This document shows positions 24,201 to 29,966 of a stretch of 32,032 nucleotides of DNA, in pieces. Positions within the stretch are counted from its first letter, which is position 1. The number at the start of each line of letters is the position of its first letter. Origin of the DNA: Gammaproteobacteria bacterium (GTDB taxonomy: Bacteria; Pseudomonadota; Gammaproteobacteria; Eutrophobiales; Eutrophobiaceae); NCBI GenBank assembly GCA_022826885.1, contig JAJDUB010000067.1:1-32032 (forward strand), given 5' to 3'. A model generated the notes under the pieces. That model worked only from the letters and a program-made list of their open reading frames with translations, was not told the DNA's origin and did no database searches. The translations under genes and the position numbers were made by a program.

Positions 24201-24517
24201 AAATGCTGGACGACCTGCTGGCGACCTACTGGAGTCCGGATCTTTATATCCTGCGCTCCGGTTGCGCCTACCTTGCCGGTGATGGCGCCGCCTACGTCGA
24301 ATCGGTCTGGAACGTGATCTACCAGTTGCGCCAGCGCCTGGAAAAGGTCGAGCAGGGCAAAGACAGAATGTCGCCGGAAGAGGCGGAACAACTGCGCAAA
24401 CGCCTGCTGCCGATGTTGTCGAGATTGTCAGAACCCCTGACCGAACCGGTGGCCGAGCGGGCACAGGCCGTAAAGCTGGAGTTGCAGAACCTGATCGACC
24501 GGTTGAGGAGAACATGA
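21290..24517 (+). CDS. Fused membrane/spermidine-synthase-like protein with TPR-like tail
   Basis: The 1075-residue protein joins three parts. Residues about 10-500 form many membrane helices of the MFS-like fused spermidine synthase type. About 505-760 are a spermidine-synthase-like methyltransferase fold, with MLVVGFGGGVALEGV and DLDVVELEPKVI, then the DARNAV segment and SQPSHPWTGGASHLYT. The last part has TPR-like helices (NSGDMEGARERYKQALAVNPGNNDAKYGLL). The canonical aminopropyl-transfer DAR signature is altered, so polyamine synthesis is not certain. Residues 228-260, in a loop between membrane helices, are encoded by palindromic repeats and contain two copies of GTDLKSVP. The VOC gene follows after one base. 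Function in this setting is unknown. Confidence 0.75.
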   Translation: MYKSAPNQETRKERLLLTALAACFFLSGFAALLYQAAWLKKLGVIFGTSHIAVATVLAAYMAGLALGAALAARYAPAVRRPVLVYGVLEGFVGITALLVPVLLGFAQLLFIALFGSQPEPVPDTGAGQTLYYLAGTFLILALPTAAMGATLPLLAKYAVSADNQIGPRVGFLYGINTLGAVFGALVSGFLLLPYLGLFGTLAAGAGVNLAVFFIAVYLARLVASRPGVGTDLKSVPIREEGTAEQGTDSAGPGTDLKSVPIPEVRYHWIMPVMLVSGVVSFTLEVLWTRLLSHLFGGTIYAFSIMLACFLSGIALGGLAAGRLAQEQGRAQVLFIAAQVLTAVFSWLSYTVICTWLPEGSTLAGNALYAFLVIAPATLFIGATYPLAVRIGAMQAQQAAGVAGRIYTWNTAGAISGALLTGFFILPALGFGHTLQLAMLVSIALAAGVTATLQPQRKWAVPGALALAVVTLFSLRFERPDELIYAQIPDDKVQGEEYYYGVGRSATILMGDLDGFFHLSSNGLSESAIARRGTAPVNNSQKWLSGLTTLARPDARSMLVVGFGGGVALEGVAPHVTDLDVVELEPKVISANRAVSNERNHDPLSDPRLNLVINDARNAVMLSGKRYDIIVSQPSHPWTGGASHLYTREFLALAKSRLNDGGVFLQWINSRFVDEALLKVLAATVADQFSHVELYQPEREVLFFLGSDAPIEIWDGARNGARALEQHPRHYNRLGMRGIEDALVMLTLDNDGVQQFAVAAPLNTDEHNRLAFFSRNAGDGLTADDMQEIFDSMDPLTNPQSGFHRQFAGDMDLAYIAERLLMGDFVRRAYNMAQAVAAEDRKAVIQAMGLDNSGDMEGARERYKQALAVNPGNNDAKYGLLMLHLGDIARGQVPREIIALANSLRGPERRVFEAWTYGLRGQFGRIGELDYILARVPPTSPVFPIAVKLRVDWRVAQARADGDTQAARDALEMLDDLLATYWSPDLYILRSGCAYLAGDGAAYVESVWNVIYQLRQRLEKVEQGKDRMSPEEAEQLRKRLLPMLSRLSEPLTEPVAERAQAVKLELQNLIDRLRRT
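21973..22069. repeat. Palindromic repeats, family B, inserted in frame in a coding sequence
   Basis: Two identical palindromes (21973-21997 and 22045-22069), each with 12-base arms GGGGACAGATTT and AAATCTGTCCCC around a central G, flank a half copy (GGGGACAGATTC, 22024-22035). The two full copies are 72 bases apart, so the frame is kept and both encode GTDLKSVP. The central base differs from the intergenic copy at 1571-1595. Confidence 0.95.
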
Positions 24518-24518
24518 T

Positions 24519-24989
24519 ATGGGCAATGTAGTCGGATTCCACCACGCCGCCATCGTCGTGCCGGACCTGGAAGAGGCAGTGCGGTTTTATTCCGCACTGG
24601 CCGGCTATGAAAAGGTTCGGGAGTCCCGCTGGGACAGTGAATCAGTTTTTAACGAGATAATCGGCATGTCAGGGAGCAGCGCCCGATTTTGTATGTTGGA
24701 AGGAGCTAACGGTTACCTGGAATTGTTCGAATACGAGCAACCACAATCAACGGCGGTTCCGGCTTCGCTTAATGCCAATGATTACGGTATCCGGCACCTG
24801 TGCTTCCAGGTGGAAGTCGTTGAAGAAGCGCTGGCGCAGGTTATTGAACTGGGTGGCTCCAAAATGAACGAACCCGTTACCAACGAGTTGGGAATTACCT
24901 GCGTATATTGCCGCGATCCCTTCGGTAACCTGCTGGAACTCATCAGACCTGCCGGTGGCTTCCCATCCATAAATCTTCCGTCTGAATAG
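24519..24989 (+). CDS. VOC-family (glyoxalase-fold) protein
   Basis: The 156-residue protein has two beta-alpha-beta-beta-beta modules of the vicinal oxygen chelate fold. Likely metal ligands are His9 (FHHAAIVVPDL), Glu68 (YLELFEY), His93 (IRHLCFQV) and Glu140 (NLLELI), and DPFGNLLELI is a family signature. Members include lactoylglutathione lyases, methylmalonyl-CoA epimerases and ring-cleaving dioxygenases. The H/E/H/E pattern favours a lyase or epimerase over an extradiol dioxygenase. It begins one base after the preceding stop, with GAGGAG as ribosome site, so it is co-transcribed with that gene. The exact reaction cannot be told. Confidence 0.85.
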   Translation: MGNVVGFHHAAIVVPDLEEAVRFYSALAGYEKVRESRWDSESVFNEIIGMSGSSARFCMLEGANGYLELFEYEQPQSTAVPASLNANDYGIRHLCFQVEVVEEALAQVIELGGSKMNEPVTNELGITCVYCRDPFGNLLELIRPAGGFPSINLPSE

Positions 24990-24991
24990 CC

Positions 24992-26692
24992 TCAATAACC
25001 TGTTAACGTATCCGGATAGATAAAATTGTTCTCTGTAGTGTATCGTTCCCACAGAGCGAGCATTTCCTTGAGTTTCCCAGGGTTGGAGCCGGCCAGGTCG
25101 TTCATCTCCGCCGGGTCCTCGGCCAGGTTGTACAACTGCCATTGCCCGGGTTTCAACACCGGCAGACGCACGTCCCGGGACGGGATACTGGGGACGTAAA
25201 GGATCTTCCAGTCACCCTGGCGGATGGCCTGCTTGCCGAACAGCTCCCAGCCCATGAAGTCGCCCGGTTCCCGGATAGTGGCGCGTTCACCAGTGAGGAT
25301 CGGCACGACCGACCGTCCCTGCATGGACTGCACTTCCCGGCCCTGGAACGTCCCGGCGCCGGGGTGTTCGATCCCGGCCAGTTCCAGCAGGGTAGGCATG
25401 ACGTCCTTCACCGTGATTATCGAGTCGTTCATTTCAGCAGTCTGCATGGCGCGCGGGTAGTGGAAAAACGCCGGGGCGCGCACCCCGCCCTGGCTGGTGT
25501 AGCCCTTGAACATACGCAACGGCGTGTTCCCCGCGCGCCCCCAGTTTGGTCCCAACCAGACATAGGAATCGGCATTGCCTATATTCTCGTAACTGTTGTC
25601 GCAGCACTCGTCCGCCCAAGCGGCCACCTCAGGAAAAGTTTTTTCCATGGCATGGCCTTCGGGGCCGTTGTCCGACATGAAGAAAATGACGGTGTTTTCG
25701 TACTCGCCGATCTCCTTGAGGTAATCGATCATCCTGCCGATGTACACGTCCACGTCGTCCACCATGGCCGCGTAGATCTCCATGATTTTGGCCTGGTAGC
25801 GTTGCTCCTCAGTGCTCAGTTCCGCCCAGGGCCGCTCGTCCAGCAACCTGGGGAAAGGTTCGACGCCGGCGCCGACCAGTCCCCGGTCCTTCAGATTTTG
25901 CAGGCGCTGATCAGCCAATACATCGTAGCCGGCGTCATAAACGCCCTTGTACCGGGCTATGGACTCCTGCGGCGCTTGCAGCGGCCAGTGCGGTGAAGTG
26001 TAGGACAGGTAAGCAAAAAATGGTTTGCCGTTATCCAGGTCCGCACCGATGTATTCCTGCATGAGTTCGGTGTAGAACGGGGTGGAATAAAAATCTTCCG
26101 GCAACTCTTCCAGTGTTACGCCGTCTTCCCGGTAAAGGGCCTTGTCGGGACCGACGATGGGCAGCATGTTGCCGAACGCGCCGGCGCCGCCCTGGAGCGG
26201 GCCGAAGGACTTTTCAAATCCCCGACCGGCCGGGCTGGTCTCCTGCGTCAGTCCCAGGTGCCATTTGCCGGTCATATAGGTGTTGTAACCGGCCTCCAGG
26301 AACAGTTCCGAGAGCGCCGCGACCTGGAAGTTCAGGTAACCCTCATAACCCGGGTTGCCTGCCTGGTTCGGCGCCAGGTCTTCGAACATGTTGCCGAGCC
26401 CGGCATTATGGCTGTCGGTGCCGGAAAACAGCATGGCCCGGGTAGGCGAGCAGTTCGGTGAGACGTGGAAGTTGGTGAGAAATACCCCCTCCCGCGCCAG
26501 GGCATCGATGTTGGGCGTCCTGATCTCGCTCCCGAACAGGCTGAGATCATTGAATGCCACGTCATCCACGACGATGAGCAGCACGTTTGGCCGGGAGTCC
26601 TCACCGCCGGATGAACCGGAACCAGGGCCGGAACAGGCTGCAACAGAGCAAAGCAGGGTGATGACAAGAGCTGAAAGGCGAAAAGGTTTCAT
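24992..26692 (-). CDS. Arylsulfatase-family sulfatase (Cys-type FGly), predicted lipoprotein
   Basis: The 566-residue protein has a lipoprotein signal (lipobox SVAAC, Cys20) and a type I sulfatase domain. DD (43-44) begins the metal site, CSPTR (81-85) is the site where Cys is converted to formylglycine, TGKWHLG follows near 140, and MSDNGPEGH lies further on. It hydrolyses a sulfate ester, most likely on the periplasmic side of a membrane. No formylglycine-generating enzyme is encoded in the window, so one must be elsewhere. It is the last gene of a run containing E1 alpha, E1 beta, a lipoyl protein and a methyltransferase, and meets the VOC gene tail to tail two bases away with no terminator visible. 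Aryl substrate is likely but not shown. Confidence 0.9.
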   Translation of the reverse strand: MKPFRLSALVITLLCSVAACSGPGSGSSGGEDSRPNVLLIVVDDVAFNDLSLFGSEIRTPNIDALAREGVFLTNFHVSPNCSPTRAMLFSGTDSHNAGLGNMFEDLAPNQAGNPGYEGYLNFQVAALSELFLEAGYNTYMTGKWHLGLTQETSPAGRGFEKSFGPLQGGAGAFGNMLPIVGPDKALYREDGVTLEELPEDFYSTPFYTELMQEYIGADLDNGKPFFAYLSYTSPHWPLQAPQESIARYKGVYDAGYDVLADQRLQNLKDRGLVGAGVEPFPRLLDERPWAELSTEEQRYQAKIMEIYAAMVDDVDVYIGRMIDYLKEIGEYENTVIFFMSDNGPEGHAMEKTFPEVAAWADECCDNSYENIGNADSYVWLGPNWGRAGNTPLRMFKGYTSQGGVRAPAFFHYPRAMQTAEMNDSIITVKDVMPTLLELAGIEHPGAGTFQGREVQSMQGRSVVPILTGERATIREPGDFMGWELFGKQAIRQGDWKILYVPSIPSRDVRLPVLKPGQWQLYNLAEDPAEMNDLAGSNPGKLKEMLALWERYTTENNFIYPDTLTGY

Positions 26693-26766
26693 GGGGAGTG
26701 ACTTTAGTTATGTACTTGTTGTCGGTCATGAATCTTAACACACGCCGCCGTGACTGATACAGGGCG

Positions 26767-27528
26767 TCAGGGTTTCCTGGCGCGGATCAGGACCCGGTCG
26801 GTCTTCAGGTAAATTTCATCGTCATAGACCCCCAGGCTATGGTCGTCCTCCGGATTGGTGAACAGGTCGGATTCCGCCTCTATGATAAATCCTGCCTGTT
26901 GCAGCGCAGCCCGGATGATGTGCGGTTCGATCCGGTGCAGTTCGCGGTTGTCGTGGTCCGCAGTGCCGACGTGGTCCGTGATGCCGAGGACACCGCCGGG
27001 CTTGAGAGTCTTTTTGATGCTGAACAGTATTTCCAGGGCCGTGACCTCGCCCGGTTCGTTGTAATGGTAGTCATGGAAGTTGTTGCCCCAGAAGGCCAAG
27101 TCCAATTGCCCTTCCAGTCCCAGGTCGTCGTACTCCCTGACGTGCAGCGCCACGTTGGGCAAACGGTTGTTCGCCAGCCGTTCATCCATGGTGCGCTTGT
27201 AGTAACCGTCGGCATACCTGTACAGCACTCGCTCCCGGTTATGGGAATAGACCTTGCCTTCGGGACCGACCGCCGCGGCCAGCATCTCGGTGGTGTAACC
27301 GGCGGCGGCGCCCACGTCCATCACCGTCATGCCGGGTTCCAGACCGAGGAACCTGAAGGTCTCGTAAGGTTTCCTGGGCTTATCCCGGCGGATATCCCAC
27401 TTATGCCTGTCAGGTGTTTTCTGCTGCTGTTCGATGCGTTGCTTCATCTCCGTATATTCATCAGCGCCCGCGTTTGCAACTAAACTAGAAAATACAACAA
27501 ATAATAATAATAACTTATTGATATTCAT
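26767..27528 (-). CDS. Exported class I SAM-dependent methyltransferase (COG4798-like)
   Basis: The 253-residue protein begins with a clear signal peptide (MNINKLLLLFVVFSSLVANAGADE). After a charged linker comes a Rossmann methyltransferase fold: motif I VMDVGAAAGYTTEMLA (69-84), the acidic and Asn-rich segment DLAFWGNNFHDYHYN, and LKPGGVLGITDHVG. It resembles the predicted periplasmic methyltransferases grouped in COG4798. Export is puzzling because SAM is a cytoplasmic cofactor, so it may act otherwise or have lost methyl transfer. It lies 55 bases after the lipoyl gene and 74 before the sulfatase. The fold is sure, the role unknown. Confidence 0.8.
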   Translation of the reverse strand: MNINKLLLLFVVFSSLVANAGADEYTEMKQRIEQQQKTPDRHKWDIRRDKPRKPYETFRFLGLEPGMTVMDVGAAAGYTTEMLAAAVGPEGKVYSHNRERVLYRYADGYYKRTMDERLANNRLPNVALHVREYDDLGLEGQLDLAFWGNNFHDYHYNEPGEVTALEILFSIKKTLKPGGVLGITDHVGTADHDNRELHRIEPHIIRAALQQAGFIIEAESDLFTNPEDDHSLGVYDDEIYLKTDRVLIRARKP

Positions 27529-27583
27529 ATATTATATTCATCATAAACAGATTTCTTATGAATTCCCGGGGAATAATCTCGCA

Positions 27584-27826
27584 TCATAGTTCCAGGTCCA
27601 CCACACAGACCTCCTGGCCTACGTCCGCGTCTTCGTCTTCGGCCACCAGGATTTCCAGCAGGCGGCCGTCTCCGGGAGCCTCGATCTCCTGGGTGACTTT
27701 TTCCGTTTCGATTTCATACAGCGGTTCGCCTTTGCTGAAGGCTTCACCGGGTTGCCTGAGCCAGGCGACGATGGTAGCAGTTTCCATGTTCATGCCCACC
27801 TGGGCGAGTTTCAGTTTTACTTTCAT
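27584..27826 (-). CDS. Free-standing lipoyl-domain protein
   Basis: The 80-residue protein is a single biotinyl/lipoyl domain. The modified lysine is Lys43 in IETEKVTQEI, in the tight turn where lipoyl domains have ETDKA, and the second half (PGDGRLLEILVAEDEDADVGQ) completes the barrel. In normal 2-oxoacid dehydrogenase complexes this domain is the start of a long E2 chain; here the chain ends after it, with no linker, E1-binding or catalytic domain. The start overlaps the stop of E1 beta (TAATG), so it is translated with it. It probably shuttles acyl groups for the adjacent E1 to an E2 or another acceptor encoded elsewhere. Confidence 0.88.
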   Translation of the reverse strand: MKVKLKLAQVGMNMETATIVAWLRQPGEAFSKGEPLYEIETEKVTQEIEAPGDGRLLEILVAEDEDADVGQEVCVVDLEL

Positions 27827-28806
27827 TACTTATCCGGATTGTTTACAAGAGATTCAGTGACCGCGGCGATCTGTTCCTGGTTCGGAATGACGGTTTTCTC
27901 CACGTTGGGGGCGTAAGGCATGGCGACGTTGGGCACCGTGATGCGCTTGACGGGGGCCTTGAGGTGCGTAAACGCCTCGTCGCTGACCACGGCAGCGATA
28001 TGGCTGGCCGCGCTGCAACGGTCCCGCGCCTCGTCGACGATAACGATGCGCCCGGTTTTTGCCACCGACGCGATGATGGTTTCCGTATCCAGCGGCACCA
28101 GGGTGCGGCAATCGATGACTTCCGCGTCGATGTCCTGTCCGGCCAGCGCCCCCGCGGCCTGCAGGGTCGGCTTCATCATGGCGCCGACGCTGACCAGGGT
28201 GACGTCCGTTCCCGGACGGCATACCCGGGCCGACCCGAACGGGACGGTGAAATCATCATCCGGCACTTCCCCCCGTTCACCGCCCCGGCCGCCGGCTTCC
28301 AGGTAAAAGGTCGGGTTGTCGCCCCGTATCGCGGTTTTCAGCAATCCCGCCGCGTCGGCCGGGGTTGATGGGACTGCGACGTTCACGCCGCCCAGGTTCA
28401 TCAGCAGTGGATAAGGCGTATCGGAATGCTGCGCGGCCGTGGAACGGCCGCCGCCGTAACCGGCTATGACGGTGATCGGCAGTTTAATCTGCCCGCCGGT
28501 CATCAACCGAAGCTTCGCCATCTGGTTGGCGATGGCGTCGAAACCGGTGTAGATAAAATTGGAGAACATCAGGTGCAGGATCACCCGGTAGCCCCCGGCC
28601 GCGGCGCCGACCGCCATGCCGGTCAGGGTGGCCTCGCAGATGGGTGTGTTGCGGATGCGGTTGGGGCCGAAGCGTTCGTGCAGCCCCTTGGTGTCGCCGA
28701 ACATGCTGATCTCGACGTCTTCGCCGAACAGGATGACCTTCGGGTCGCGCTCCATCTCCGCAAACAAGGTGTCGTTAATGGCCTGTATGAGCCGCTTCTT
28801 CGCCAT
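27826..28806 (-). CDS. 2-oxoacid or acetoin-type dehydrogenase E1 component, beta subunit
   Basis: The 326-residue protein is the beta subunit of a two-chain thiamine-diphosphate E1. The conserved segments are GEDV (28-31), the TPP-activating Glu58 (PICEATLTGMAVGAA), and the active-site His127 (STAAQHSDTPYPLL). The C-terminal transketolase-type domain follows (DAEVIDCRTLVPLDTETI). It would act with the alpha subunit to decarboxylate a 2-oxoacid or cleave an acetoin-like compound and load the acyl group on lipoate. It begins 9 bases after E1 alpha. Substrate is not evident. Confidence 0.92.
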   Translation of the reverse strand: MAKKRLIQAINDTLFAEMERDPKVILFGEDVEISMFGDTKGLHERFGPNRIRNTPICEATLTGMAVGAAAGGYRVILHLMFSNFIYTGFDAIANQMAKLRLMTGGQIKLPITVIAGYGGGRSTAAQHSDTPYPLLMNLGGVNVAVPSTPADAAGLLKTAIRGDNPTFYLEAGGRGGERGEVPDDDFTVPFGSARVCRPGTDVTLVSVGAMMKPTLQAAGALAGQDIDAEVIDCRTLVPLDTETIIASVAKTGRIVIVDEARDRCSAASHIAAVVSDEAFTHLKAPVKRITVPNVAMPYAPNVEKTVIPNQEQIAAVTESLVNNPDK

Positions 28807-28815
28807 AACCGGGCC

Positions 28816-29817
28816 TCAGGGCTGTTGTCCGGAAAACATCATGTCACGCATGAGCTCCGGGTCGGGAGGGGGCGCTGCTGCCGCAGCTTCAGCGGCTGCT
28901 GCAATCCGGGCGCGGATCTCAATGTCCAGGGCGTCCAGGTTCTCACGGGCGCAGACCCCGTTTTCCAGTATGAAGCTGCCCAGGCGTTCTATGGGGTCCT
29001 GTTTGCGCCAGGGCTCGATCTCGGTTTCATCCCGGTACTCGCTGCTGAGCCAGTGCACCTCGCTCTCGTTATGCCCGTAGATGCGGTAGGTCTTGGCCTC
29101 GATGAAAGAGGGGCCGCCCCCGTCGCGCGCCAGTTCCACCGCAGCCGCGGCCGCCTGCCATACGGCGACGGCGTCATTGCCGTCCACCACGCTGCAGGGG
29201 ATGTTGAAAGCCCGGGCGCGGTCGGTGATCTCCCCGGCAGTCACCGTGTCCGAGGGGGAGAATTCCGAATAGCAGTTGTGCTCGCACACCAGCAGAAGCG
29301 GCAGTTTCCACAGCGTGGCGACGTTCAGCACTTCCATGAACACGCCCTGGTTGGCGGCGCCGTCGCCAAAGAAACACACGGCAACCCGGCCCTCGCGGTC
29401 CAGTTGCGCGGCGAACGCCGCGCCGGCGCTGATGGCGAGGCCGGCGCCTACGATGCCGTTGGCGCCGATGATGCCCCTGGAGAAATCCGCCACGTGCATG
29501 GAACCGCCCATGCCCTTGCAGATGCCGGTTTCCCGCGCGTAGACCTCCGCCAGCATGGCCTCCGGATCGCCGCCCTTGGCCAGGTAGTGGCCGTGCCCCC
29601 GGTGCGTGCTGGCAATCGGGTCGGCGTCGTCCAGGTGCGCGCACACGCCCGCAGCGATGGCCTCCTGGCCGATGTAAAGGTGTACGCCGCCGGGCAATCT
29701 GCCGGCATGGAAATCGTCCCGCAGTTGTTCCTCGGTGCGCCGGATCAGCAACATGGTCCGGTACATGGCCAGCATCTGCCCGGAATCGGGTTTTTGTGGT
29801 ACAGAATTCTGCGTCAT
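28816..29817 (-). CDS. 2-oxoacid or acetoin-type dehydrogenase E1 component, alpha subunit
   Basis: I prefer the ATG at 29817 (333 residues, MTQNSVPQKP). A longer frame to 29907 would add 30 residues of poor quality and cover a candidate operator, though the ribosome site before 29817 is weak. The TPP-binding motif is GDGAANQGVFMEVLNVATLW (151-170), with HRGHGHYLAKGG (72-83) and ICKGMGGSMHVAD (99-111), patterns close to acetoin dehydrogenase AcoA and pyruvate E1 alpha. It forms a heterotetramer with the beta subunit. It is the first gene of a five-gene run and diverges from a TonB receptor. It has an unusual Ala-rich C-terminal stretch (AAAAEAAAAAPPP). Confidence 0.9.
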   Translation of the reverse strand: MTQNSVPQKPDSGQMLAMYRTMLLIRRTEEQLRDDFHAGRLPGGVHLYIGQEAIAAGVCAHLDDADPIASTHRGHGHYLAKGGDPEAMLAEVYARETGICKGMGGSMHVADFSRGIIGANGIVGAGLAISAGAAFAAQLDREGRVAVCFFGDGAANQGVFMEVLNVATLWKLPLLLVCEHNCYSEFSPSDTVTAGEITDRARAFNIPCSVVDGNDAVAVWQAAAAAVELARDGGGPSFIEAKTYRIYGHNESEVHWLSSEYRDETEIEPWRKQDPIERLGSFILENGVCARENLDALDIEIRARIAAAAEAAAAAPPPDPELMRDMMFSGQQP

Positions 29818-29857
29818 CTGCTGCAAACTACGGGTAAGGAGTAAAATGATGTTAATT

Positions 29858-29868
29858 TTGTACAACAA
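29858..29868 (-). promoter_or_regulatory. Candidate GntR/FCD operator upstream of E1 alpha
   Basis: On the minus strand the sequence is TTGTTGTACAA followed by AA, identical to the copies upstream of the aminotransferase and arylsulfotransferase. It lies 40 bases upstream of the chosen E1 alpha start. Its inverted partner begins 53 bases away, at 29911. Confidence 0.6.
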
Positions 29869-29910
29869 TTTGTGTAAAAAAGTCAATAATTTGTTTTTTT
29901 TGTGCAATGA

Positions 29911-29921
29911 CTGTAGTACAA
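29911..29921 (+). promoter_or_regulatory. Candidate GntR/FCD operator upstream of the third TonB receptor
   Basis: CTGTAGTACAA matches TTGTTGTACAA at 9 of 11 positions and keeps the core GTNNNAC. It lies 45 bases upstream of the receptor start and faces that gene. TACAAT within it may also form a -10 box. Confidence 0.5.
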
Positions 29922-29966
29922 TGCCGCCGCGAAACCAGAACCTGTAACCAGCGGGAGGAATGAGAG

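Noticed and set aside
25128..25138. TTGTACAACTG, close to the candidate operator
   Set aside because: It lies deep inside the sulfatase coding sequence and encodes the conserved QLYNL segment, so the match is explained by protein constraint.
29818..29907. Upstream extension of E1 alpha to ATG 29907
   Set aside because: The added 30 residues are Lys/Leu-rich translation of AT-rich promoter DNA and include the candidate operator; the family N-terminus starts after residue 30.
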